Shown here piece after piece: positions 44,029 through 52,182 of a stretch of 64,000 nt of DNA. The translations under genes were made by a program, and so were the position numbers. The stretch comes from SAR86 cluster bacterium. GTDB lineage: Bacteria > Pseudomonadota > Gammaproteobacteria > Magnimaribacterales > TMED112. The notes under the pieces were generated by a model that saw only the letters and a program-made list of their open reading frames with translations, had not been told where the DNA came from and did no database searches. Location: positions 455,451 through 519,450 of the forward strand of contig CP097968.1 of assembly GCA_023703555.1 (NCBI GenBank), read 5' to 3'. Position 1 is the first letter of the stretch, and each line of letters opens with the position of its first letter.

Positions 44029-44389
44029 CTGAAAGTTTGAAAGACTTTATATTAACTTCCATTCCTGAATATATAGATAAGAATGGTTCGTTGTTAATAG
44101 ATTGTGTTTGATCATCCTTTGTATTTACTGATAAAACTAATAATGCATTAAAATCTTCAAGTTTTATTAAACTATTATCTATCGATAAATAAACACCGTC
44201 ATTCTTAAATGAATATACATTCCCAGTATGAAGACTCAACTCCCTATAGTATTGTATTTTTTCTCTAATATTATCGTTCGTATTTAAAGTGTTAGAAAAA
44301 ATAAAAAAAGAGGTCGCTGAAACTGCAATAATACTGATTACAATAAGCAGTTCCAATAAAGTAAAACCTTTACTCGGGGAAGTTTCCAA
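44006..44389 (-). CDS. gspH: Type II secretion system minor pseudopilin H
   Basis: A pseudopilin of about 127 residues whose mature part starts FTLLELLIVISIIAVSATSFF (Glu +5). The frame is open further upstream (GTG 44431, ATG 44425). I prefer the TTG at 44389, because it gives a normal eight-residue leader (METSPSKG) and overlaps the end of gspG. It links the tip complex to the major pseudopilin. Confidence 0.8.
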   Translation of the reverse strand: METSPSKGFTLLELLIVISIIAVSATSFFIFSNTLNTNDNIREKIQYYRELSLHTGNVYSFKNDGVYLSIDNSLIKLEDFNALLVLSVNTKDDQTQSINNEPFLSIYSGMEVNIKSFKLSDGTTITL

Positions 44390-44795
44390 TATCTTTATTC
44401 TCGCCCTCTCCTCCTGGTTGACCATCTGCACCTAGAGACAATATGTCATAAGTATTTAACGTACCTGGAAATATATACAAATAATCATTACCCCATGGAT
44501 CTTTAGGCAGTCGATTGATATAGCCGCCTTGTGGATACATAAAAGGTCTTTTTAAATCACCTGGATCTTTGACAAGGCTTTCTAACCCTTGCGTTTGAGA
44601 TGGATAAGTTCCCTCATTGATCTTAAACATAACAATAGCTTGTTCAATTCTCGATATATCTGCTTTAGTTTTCTCTAAATAAGCCTGATTTAAACTAGGT
44701 AAAACATTTATTGATACAAGTGAAACAAGCAATCCAATAATTACAATTACTATTAATAATTCTAAAAGAGTGAATCCTTTTTTTAGTTTTTTCAT
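44370..44795 (-). CDS. gspG: Type II secretion system major pseudopilin G
   Basis: A 141-residue major pseudopilin. Leader MKKLKKG, cleavage before FTLLELLIVIVIIGLLVSLV, and the highly conserved core LVKDPGDLK, YINRLPKDPWGNDYLYIFPG and DILSLGADGQPGGEGENKDIGN with the calcium-binding acidic residues. Forms the piston of the machine. The best-conserved gene of the cluster, and it makes the T2SS identification secure. Confidence 0.98.
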   Translation of the reverse strand: MKKLKKGFTLLELLIVIVIIGLLVSLVSINVLPSLNQAYLEKTKADISRIEQAIVMFKINEGTYPSQTQGLESLVKDPGDLKRPFMYPQGGYINRLPKDPWGNDYLYIFPGTLNTYDILSLGADGQPGGEGENKDIGNFPE

Positions 44796-45991
44796 ATATT
44801 AAATACTAAATTATTCATCTGTAGCAAGGGAAGCATAATGGCTAAAACAATTAACATAACAAAAACTCCCATAGTTAAAATAACAAGTGGCTGCAACAAT
44901 GTTAATAAAAAATTTCTTTTTGTATCCACTTCTTCGTCTAAGTATACTTTTATCTTTCCAAACATCTCACTTATATTGCTCCCGCTATCTCCAGAACTTA
45001 GTAATTGGATAAAAACATCAGGAAAAATTGTAGATTGTTGAAATGCACTACTTAGAGATGTGCCAGAATTTACACGAGCTAAGATAGTTGTTAGTTCGTG
45101 TTTAAGATAAATATTTTTAAAATTATCTTTCGATGTACTTAAACTATCAATTGTATTGAGACCTGCTTTTGTCATTAAGAACATTGAAGAACAAAATCTT
45201 GCAGTTTGATTAAATAAAATGATTTGTCCAAATATAGGGAACCTTAAAAGGGCTATAGATAATTTAATCTTTAATTTGTGGCTTAGAAAATTTAACTTTA
45301 TTAAGATAAAAAGTGCACCAAATATGCTAAAAGTACTTAGCAAAATATATGGAAATATTTCTGATAGAGAAAGAAGAATAGAAGTAATCATAGGTAACGA
45401 CACATTTGATGAAATAAATTCTTCAGCAACTTGTGGCAATACAAGGCTTAGTAATGCATAGATTACAATTATTGATACTCCGAATAAAATTAAAGGATAA
45501 ACTAAGGCGCCTGTAACTTGATTCTTTATCTTAATTTCTTTATCTATGTAGTTTGAAATATCATTAAAAACCTCCGGCAATGAAGCTGAGGTTTCGCCTG
45601 CAAATACTGTCGATGTATATATACTATCAAAAGTCTTTGGAAATTTTTTCATACTTTCACTAAGAAGCACTCCACTTGTAACATCATCTTTAATATGATT
45701 TAAAAGTGTTGAAAGTGTATTCTTCTTGGTTTGATTAATTAACAGCTCTAATGATTTCTCTAATGTTGTTCCAGCCGTTAACAGTGCAGCTAGTTGTTTT
45801 GTAAAAATAGATAAATTAGCTTGAGATATTTTTATTTGTGAAATTTTAACCTTTGTCTCGACAATTTTGATCGGTACTAGATTAAGATTTTTTAAGTTTT
45901 CAATAACTTCTAACTTGTTCTCTGCATTTATGGAACCAGAAATCTTTTTTTCATTTGTATCATAAGCTTGATATCTAAAAGTGGTCATCAA
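44792..45991 (-). CDS. gspF: Type II secretion system inner-membrane protein F
   Basis: A 399-residue platform protein with two T2SSF repeats (about 60-185 and 260-385: LSIFTKQLAALLTAGTTLEKSLELL and FCSSMFLMTKAGLNTIDSL) and three transmembrane helices. N-terminal FRYQAYDTNEKKISGSINAEN matches the family start. It sits between GspE and the pseudopilus. Overlaps gspE and gspG by 4 bases. Confidence 0.96.
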   Translation of the reverse strand: MMTTFRYQAYDTNEKKISGSINAENKLEVIENLKNLNLVPIKIVETKVKISQIKISQANLSIFTKQLAALLTAGTTLEKSLELLINQTKKNTLSTLLNHIKDDVTSGVLLSESMKKFPKTFDSIYTSTVFAGETSASLPEVFNDISNYIDKEIKIKNQVTGALVYPLILFGVSIIVIYALLSLVLPQVAEEFISSNVSLPMITSILLSLSEIFPYILLSTFSIFGALFILIKLNFLSHKLKIKLSIALLRFPIFGQIILFNQTARFCSSMFLMTKAGLNTIDSLSTSKDNFKNIYLKHELTTILARVNSGTSLSSAFQQSTIFPDVFIQLLSSGDSGSNISEMFGKIKVYLDEEVDTKRNFLLTLLQPLVILTMGVFVMLIVLAIMLPLLQMNNLVFNI

Positions 45992-47430
45992 TCTTGACTA
46001 ACACGAAGCAGTTCGGCGATAGAAGTCTCTCCATCATTAATTACCCTGAGCCCATCTTCAAAAAGTTTTTTTGATGTTTGGTATACGTAATTTGATAATT
46101 CTGCTTCAGAAGCAGAGTTATATATCAATTCAGAAAGCTTTGAATCAAATTTAATGCATTCACCAATACTTAATCTCCCTTTATATCCAGTGCCCTCACA
46201 TTTGTCACATCCAACGGATCTATATATGTTTTGTTTGATTCCATGTTTTTTTGCGAATATGTTGGCATCAGTATCTATAGCCTTGCAATGGGGGCAAAGT
46301 TTTCGAACTAGTCTTTGAGATAAAACAAATATAATGCTTGAGGACAATAAATAAGGTTCAATCCCCATATCACGAAGTCTTGTAATAGCGTTTACAGCAC
46401 TATTTGTATGTACTGTGGATAAAACTAAGTGTCCAGTTAGGCTTGATTGAATTGCAATTTCTGCTGTTTCTTTATCTCTTATTTCTCCAACCATTACAAT
46501 ATCAGGGTCTTGTCTGAGAATTGCACGCAAACCTCTAGCAAATGTCAATCCAGTTTTATTATTAACTTGTGTTTGACCAACTCCATCAAGTGCATATTCA
46601 ACTGGATCCTCAATTGTTAGAATGTTTTGTGTTCTATCAGATATCTCTTGTAATCCTGAATATAATGTTGTTGTTTTACCAGAGCCTGTAGGACCAGTAA
46701 CAAGTATAATTCCTTCATTTTTTGCTAATGAAGCTCTTAAATTAGACCGGATATTTTCTGAAAAACCAAGTTCATCTAATGTTATTTGTGATTTATCTTT
46801 TTCTAAAATTCTTAATACAACTCGTTCACCAAATGACGATGGTAATGTTGATACTCTTAAATCTACGTTCCTTTTTCCAATGGAAATTGTAATACGACCA
46901 TCTTGCGGTACTCTTCTTTCTGATATATCTAATCTAGACATAATCTTAATTCTGGAGATAAGCATTTGAGTAATTGAATTTTGGTAATGAAGAACTTCTC
47001 TTAGAACACCGTCAACACGAAAACGTATACTAAGTTTATTTTCAAATGGCTCTAAATGGATATCAGATGCACGTGCTTTTATAGCTTTCGTTATCGTAGC
47101 ATTAATCAACCTAATAATTGGACCTTTATTTTCGTCATCCAATAAATCGTCAGATGGTGATATAGTATTTGCAATGTCTTCTAAGTTTAGATCATCAAAT
47201 TCTGACATATCATATTCTTCTTTATTGTCTGTATAGAGTTCTGTCAATAGATTTTCAAATTCATCTTGAGAATAATTTTTTTTAATTACTTTTGATTTAA
47301 GAAATGGTTGTAAATTTGCCAGAACTCTTAGATTTGCGTCTCCACATTGATGAAGAGTGCTGGTAGTTTCAATATTTGTAAGAATAAGTTTATTGTGTTT
47401 ACAGAAACTATAGTTAAGCGGCAATTCCAT
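45988..47430 (-). CDS. gspE: Type II secretion system ATPase E
   Basis: A 480-residue secretion ATPase. Walker A VTGPTGSGKTTTLYSG, Asp box TIEDPVEY, Walker B ILRQDPDIVMVGEIRDKETAEIA, His box SLTGHLVLSTVHTN and the zinc-binding CPHC...CDKC segment are all present. The N1 domain is short, though the N2 region KARASDIHLEPFENKLSIRFRVDG is clear. It powers pseudopilus assembly. Two bases separate its start from the gspD stop. Confidence 0.98.
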   Translation of the reverse strand: MELPLNYSFCKHNKLILTNIETTSTLHQCGDANLRVLANLQPFLKSKVIKKNYSQDEFENLLTELYTDNKEEYDMSEFDDLNLEDIANTISPSDDLLDDENKGPIIRLINATITKAIKARASDIHLEPFENKLSIRFRVDGVLREVLHYQNSITQMLISRIKIMSRLDISERRVPQDGRITISIGKRNVDLRVSTLPSSFGERVVLRILEKDKSQITLDELGFSENIRSNLRASLAKNEGIILVTGPTGSGKTTTLYSGLQEISDRTQNILTIEDPVEYALDGVGQTQVNNKTGLTFARGLRAILRQDPDIVMVGEIRDKETAEIAIQSSLTGHLVLSTVHTNSAVNAITRLRDMGIEPYLLSSSIIFVLSQRLVRKLCPHCKAIDTDANIFAKKHGIKQNIYRSVGCDKCEGTGYKGRLSIGECIKFDSKLSELIYNSASEAELSNYVYQTSKKLFEDGLRVINDGETSIAELLRVSQD

Positions 47431-47432
47431 AA

Positions 47433-49262
47433 TTAATCACTCTGAGAATTTTTAAATTCTTCATTAAGAATTTGTTTTGCTCTAATTAAATTAAACTTTT
47501 CTTCAGATAGGTCTTTAGTGGTCAAGGCATCTCTTAATATTGTAGGTCTTAAAAAAATCATAAGATTTTTTTTATCAATAGATGTAGCAGTAGATCTAAA
47601 TAATCTACCCAATATCGGAATATCTCCAAGAAATGGGACTTTATTAACAGACTCTTGAACATCTTCGTTTATAAGGCCTCCAAGAACCATAATTTGGCCG
47701 TCGTCTGCTAGCACAGTAGTTTCAATAATACTTTTGTTAGTAATTAAATCAGTTGTATTAGTTAATTGAGATCCAGCGATACTTGAAACTTCCTGTCTAA
47801 TAAACAAAGCGACAGAATCAGACTCATTAATCTGTGGTTTTACTTCAAGTTTTACCCCTATCTCCTCTCTAGCTGTAGTTCTAAAAGGTGTAAGATTATT
47901 CGCTCCGAGTGATTCTCCCGTAGTAATTGGTATTTCTTGCCCTACTAATAATTCAGCTTCCTCGTTATCTAAAATAACAGCTGATGGTGTAGATAAAATG
48001 TTGGAATCCTGGTCTTCTCTTAAAAGAGCAAGCAAAACAGCAAAATTGTCTTCACCACTTAAAAAATTACCAGCACCGGCAATGAAACCTCTTGAATTTA
48101 TTATTGAAGATGCTGCTCCCGCTGAAACTGATAAATCTGATGAATCATCTTGTGACCCAATTATAGATAGTAGATCGGGAGATGATGAAGATGGAAATCT
48201 AGTCAGAGCAATTGGTTTTGTATCATCAGCACTGCCAGCATAAACGGTGTCAACACCCAATGATTTTGCAGTTGACTCAGATATTTCAACAATAATTGCC
48301 TCAACATACACTTGCGGTCTACGTATATCAAGCTGAGTAACAACAGATGCTAAGGTTTTAAGTGTTTGAGGGTTCGAACGAAGGATAATTGAATTTGTTT
48401 CTTCATGCGCGGTAATAACAGTTTTATAGTCAACATTTTGTTCTTGATTAAATGACCCAGATATATCAGTTAAAATTTTCAATATATCTTCAGCTTGAGA
48501 GTAATTTAGATAGATAACTTTAATATTTTCATTAGACGCATTATCTTGATCTAAACGGTTAATCAAGAGCTTCGCCTTAACTACCACTTCTTTAGGGCCA
48601 CTGAAAATCAATTTATTAGATCCACCAAAAGTTGCAATACCAAGTTTATCAAAACGTGTACTTGGATCAGATTTCAAAGAATTGATTAATCTCAGGGCCT
48701 CAATAGATGATAGATTGTTCAGCCTTAAATCCGATATTGAAGTGTCAAAATTTGAATCAAGATTTTTTACTATATCTTTTATTCTGATAATATTTTCTGC
48801 ATCGTCAGCAATTAAAATTTCAAGGTCGTTATTCAAAGCAACTATATAAGAACGAACACCTACAAGAGGCTTTATAGAATCTACAATTGATTGTGCACTA
48901 GAGAATCTAACTCTAATTACCTCAGTTTGTATAGAACTTTTCAAACCCTCAGAATCAGTAAAATTTTTAATACCCTCTTGTGATGGAATGACTCTAAATA
49001 TGTTTCCATCCTTTAAAACACTGTAACCTTGTACTTCCATTGTTGATATAAATACCTCCCAAATCGAGTTAGTATCTAGATTGTCTTCAGAATAAACAGA
49101 TATGGTTCCTTTGACTCGTGGATCTAAAATTATTGTTTTATCAACTAGCAGCGCTATGTCCTCAGCAAAAACTTTAACATCCGCATCTTTATAAAAGATA
49201 TTTTGCTCTTGGGATTGAAGATTAAATATAAATAAAATAATTATTAAAATTAAATTTTTCAT
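47433..49262 (-). CDS. gspD: Type II secretion system secretin D
   Basis: A 609-residue outer-membrane secretin. Signal peptide MKNLILIIILFIFNLQS, N0 domain (NIFYKDADVKVFAEDIALLV), N1-N3 repeats (SSAQSIVDSIKPLVGVR, LNNLSSIEALRLINSLKSD, IKVIYLNYSQAEDILKILTD) and the secretin core with VPFLGDIPILGRLFRS and KKNLMIFLRPTIL. No lipobox is seen. The S-domain for pilotin binding appears short. It overlaps gspC by 4 bases. Confidence 0.97.
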   Translation of the reverse strand: MKNLILIIILFIFNLQSQEQNIFYKDADVKVFAEDIALLVDKTIILDPRVKGTISVYSEDNLDTNSIWEVFISTMEVQGYSVLKDGNIFRVIPSQEGIKNFTDSEGLKSSIQTEVIRVRFSSAQSIVDSIKPLVGVRSYIVALNNDLEILIADDAENIIRIKDIVKNLDSNFDTSISDLRLNNLSSIEALRLINSLKSDPSTRFDKLGIATFGGSNKLIFSGPKEVVVKAKLLINRLDQDNASNENIKVIYLNYSQAEDILKILTDISGSFNQEQNVDYKTVITAHEETNSIILRSNPQTLKTLASVVTQLDIRRPQVYVEAIIVEISESTAKSLGVDTVYAGSADDTKPIALTRFPSSSSPDLLSIIGSQDDSSDLSVSAGAASSIINSRGFIAGAGNFLSGEDNFAVLLALLREDQDSNILSTPSAVILDNEEAELLVGQEIPITTGESLGANNLTPFRTTAREEIGVKLEVKPQINESDSVALFIRQEVSSIAGSQLTNTTDLITNKSIIETTVLADDGQIMVLGGLINEDVQESVNKVPFLGDIPILGRLFRSTATSIDKKNLMIFLRPTILRDALTTKDLSEEKFNLIRAKQILNEEFKNSQSD

Positions 49263-49687
49263 TTCTTTATTTTCGTTGAATTAAATGCTCTATCTGTACC
49301 AATAATATCCAAATACGTATAATCTGACCCATCAAAAAAATAAGCTCTTGAGCCCTCAATATGAGAGAAAACTATTTGCGGTGTTACATTGTAACCTTGT
49401 TCAATAAGCTTGTACTTAGAATCTGAATAAATAATTATTGTGCTTTCTGGATTATTTCCTCTTATTCCAACTAATTCAAAAGTTAAATTTGATTTTTTTG
49501 CTTCTTCAACACTACCTGTAGAAAGTTCTGACACATTATCATAAATGATATTTTCTCTGGGTTCTGGAAGTTCATTATCTGTATTAACATTTGTAAAATT
49601 AAATAATCCTATGTTCGCATATAGTAAAATCACAAAAATTAGTAGCAAGGAAAAGATTATTAACCTTATTAGATCTGGTTTAAGCAT
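49259..49687 (-). CDS. gspC: Type II secretion system protein C (short, no PDZ)
   Basis: A 142-residue protein: transmembrane helix about 8-27 (IRLIIFSLLLIFVILLYANI), a linker, and the HR domain (FELVGIRGNNPESTIIIYSDSKYKLIEQGYNV). The HR domain of GspC contacts secretin GspD. Typical GspC has about 270 residues and a C-terminal PDZ or coiled coil; here it stops after the HR domain. Begins 9 bp after phoR stops on the same strand. Confidence 0.85.
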   Translation of the reverse strand: MLKPDLIRLIIFSLLLIFVILLYANIGLFNFTNVNTDNELPEPRENIIYDNVSELSTGSVEEAKKSNLTFELVGIRGNNPESTIIIYSDSKYKLIEQGYNVTPQIVFSHIEGSRAYFFDGSDYTYLDIIGTDRAFNSTKIKK

Positions 49688-49696
49688 TAGTAGATT

Positions 49697-51472
49697 TTAA
49701 CTTTTTAAAGGAATGCTTACAAAGAAGCTGGTTCCTTTATTAATTTTAGACTCAACTCTGATATCACCACCAACTGTTTTAATAAGTTGTTTTACAAGTG
49801 ACAATCCAAGGCCTGTTCCCTTAGTATGTGCACGTGCTCTACCAGTACGAAAAAACCTATCAAATATCCTTTTTATGTTAGATTTTTCAATACCATAACC
49901 ATTATCTTGAACTCTAATAATCATATAATTTGAGTTAATTTCATTAGTGAGATTAATTTCACCTTCAAATTTTGAGTATTTGATAGCATTTTCCAAAAGA
50001 TTAACAAATATACCTATAAATACTTGTTTATCACAATAGATCTTAACTTTTTGGTTTATATCATTTTTAATTATTAATTTTTTTTGTGTTGAAATTGAAT
50101 TTAATGAATTTATTAGTAAATTTATCTGATTATAAACATTAAACTTTTGATTTTTTAATGTTAGCTGTCCGAATTCAATTTTTTCTAATTCAAGTAAATC
50201 ATCCAGCATCTCTGACATTCTTTCGGAATTGGATATCATTGAGTCTAAGAATTTTGAAGCTATCTTTGGATCATTGATAGCCCCATCTTGAAGTGTTTCA
50301 GACCCTGCTTTAATTACTGATATAGGTGTTTTAATTTCGTGAGAAATATCAGTGACTAAGTTTTTTCGACGTTCCTCCAATTCTTTGATAGATGTAATAT
50401 CATTTATGACTAATATGAATTCATCTGTGGTGTTCATTTGCGTTGCAGAAAGCAATAAGAATTTTTTTAAACCATTAATTTTTATTGAAAAATCTAGTTC
50501 TGCTGAATTATTTTTTTTAGCATTTTTTAACAGCTTGTTTATTGGTAATAATTTTTTTGAACTAATTTTTTCGTTTAAAAAAAACTGATGTTTACCAAAC
50601 AGTTCAAAAGCAATATCATTAGCGAATCTTACCTTCATATTTTTACTAAAAATTATAACTCCTTGATTTATGCTATCTAATACGTTACCAAACTGTACCC
50701 TTTGATCAATTACCTGATTAATTTCAAGGTTTAATCTTTCTGATATTTCTTCAACTGCATTAGAGAGAGATTCCATTTGAGTATCTTCAGGTTTAGATAT
50801 TTTAAGTGATTTTCCTTTTAATGCCCTTTGGGTATTTTTAAGCAGCTTAGATAATTGCATACGCAGGTTATTTTCAACATTTAAGCTCAAAAAAGTTGAA
50901 GATGCTAACACTAAAATAAAAATAATGAAAAATGGATATATAAAAAAATTAAATACTGATGTAAAAACATTGAAGGGTAATGCTACTCTTATCAATCCAT
51001 TGTTTATGTCATTTTTATTTCTCATAATTGCCACGTAAATTAGATCCTCACCAGTTGTATCACTAGTTCTAGTATCTGTACCATAATTACTTTCTAATGC
51101 ACCTTTTATTTCAGGTCGATTCGATGGTGAATGTTTTTCAACATTAAATAGTTCATTTGTATCAATTTGTGAATCACCTACAACATTCCACTCATGATCA
51201 ATAATTGTTATACGCATTGTTTCATTATTTGATCCAGACACAGCAAGCATATCTGCAAAATCATCATAATTAATATCATTTGAAGGCAAATTTGGGATTA
51301 ATTTATTAATTGATTTTGCCTGTAAAAAAAGTAACTCTGTTAGTTGATCTCTAGAATTATTGTAGATAAATGTTGAGAATATTGTACTAACTACTATAAG
51401 GATAAAGAATATGAATGTTAAAGAAAGTAAAAATATCCTTGAGACTTTAAGTCTCGGCATTAAGTTGGCCAT
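49697..51472 (-). CDS. phoR: Phosphate-regulon-type sensor histidine kinase (PhoR)
   Basis: A 591-residue kinase. Two transmembrane helices (about 13-35 and 171-193) enclose a periplasmic sensor of ~135 residues. HAMP-like linker, a PAS domain (about 255-355, QFGNVLDSINQGVIIFSKNM), HisKA with phospho-His in LVTDISHEIKTPISVIKAG, and HATPase N/G boxes (INLLENAIKYSK, VQDNGYGIEKSN, GTGLGLSLVKQL). The architecture resembles the PhoR with a large extracellular domain found in Firmicutes and many marine bacteria. It overlaps phoB and precedes gspC by 9 bp. That it senses phosphate is inferred from similarity and context. Confidence 0.85.
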   Translation of the reverse strand: MANLMPRLKVSRIFLLSLTFIFFILIVVSTIFSTFIYNNSRDQLTELLFLQAKSINKLIPNLPSNDINYDDFADMLAVSGSNNETMRITIIDHEWNVVGDSQIDTNELFNVEKHSPSNRPEIKGALESNYGTDTRTSDTTGEDLIYVAIMRNKNDINNGLIRVALPFNVFTSVFNFFIYPFFIIFILVLASSTFLSLNVENNLRMQLSKLLKNTQRALKGKSLKISKPEDTQMESLSNAVEEISERLNLEINQVIDQRVQFGNVLDSINQGVIIFSKNMKVRFANDIAFELFGKHQFFLNEKISSKKLLPINKLLKNAKKNNSAELDFSIKINGLKKFLLLSATQMNTTDEFILVINDITSIKELEERRKNLVTDISHEIKTPISVIKAGSETLQDGAINDPKIASKFLDSMISNSERMSEMLDDLLELEKIEFGQLTLKNQKFNVYNQINLLINSLNSISTQKKLIIKNDINQKVKIYCDKQVFIGIFVNLLENAIKYSKFEGEINLTNEINSNYMIIRVQDNGYGIEKSNIKRIFDRFFRTGRARAHTKGTGLGLSLVKQLIKTVGGDIRVESKINKGTSFFVSIPLKS

Positions 51473-52158
51473 TAGTCCGCAATAGTGAACTTATAACCAA
51501 CGCCACGTATAGTTTGAATATAATCTGCTACAACACCTAATTTCTCTCTTAATCTTTTGATGTGGGTATCGACTGTTCTTGTTGTCACCTGGCTGCTATA
51601 TCCCCATACATCACCTAGTAGTTGATCTCTAGTTTGAACTCTACCCTTTCTCTGAAGTAAGTGTTTAAGAAGCTTAAATTCCAAAGCAGTTAAAATAATA
51701 TCCTTTTCGTTTATTTGAACCTCATGTGCATCAAGATTCATATATATTGAACCCAGCGAGATAGAACTATCTTTATTCTCTGGAGTGGTATGTTTTTTTA
51801 TTAATACCTTAACCCTTAGAATTAACTCTCTTACACTAAAGGGCTTTGTTACATAGTCATCAGCGCCCAATTCAAATCCTACAATTCTATCAACTTCTTC
51901 AGACTTAGCTGTCAACATAATTATGGAAGTATTTAAAAAATTTTTATCATTTTTTAGGTATTTACAAAGATCTAGTCCTGACATATCAGGGAGCATTAGA
52001 TCAAGTATTACAATATCGGGTTTATTATTTTCTAGAAGTTTAAGAGCAGACTTTCCATCAGGAGACGACAGTACCTTAAAACCCTCTTTTTCGAAATTAT
52101 AGTTTAATGTGTCTCTTATATCAGGTTCGTCTTCTACTATTAATATCTTTGAAGTCAC
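51472..52158 (-). CDS. phoB: Response regulator PhoB
   Basis: A 228-residue OmpR/PhoB-family regulator. Receiver acceptor Asp in DIVILDLMLPDMSGLDL (about residue 53), switch MLTAKSEEVDRIVGFELGADDYVTKPFSVRELILRV (Thr, Lys), and a winged-helix DNA-binding domain (LTALEFKLLKHLLQRKGRVQTRDQLLGDVWGYSSQVTTRTVDTHIKRLREKL) with the PhoB-typical end RGVGYKF. It probably binds Pho boxes to activate phosphate genes. Shares its end with phoR. The gap to the ligase gene upstream is only 24 bp. Confidence 0.92.
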   Translation of the reverse strand: MTSKILIVEDEPDIRDTLNYNFEKEGFKVLSSPDGKSALKLLENNKPDIVILDLMLPDMSGLDLCKYLKNDKNFLNTSIIMLTAKSEEVDRIVGFELGADDYVTKPFSVRELILRVKVLIKKHTTPENKDSSISLGSIYMNLDAHEVQINEKDIILTALEFKLLKHLLQRKGRVQTRDQLLGDVWGYSSQVTTRTVDTHIKRLREKLGVVADYIQTIRGVGYKFTIAD

Positions 52159-52182
52159 GATGTTAATTTATACCAAAATCAT

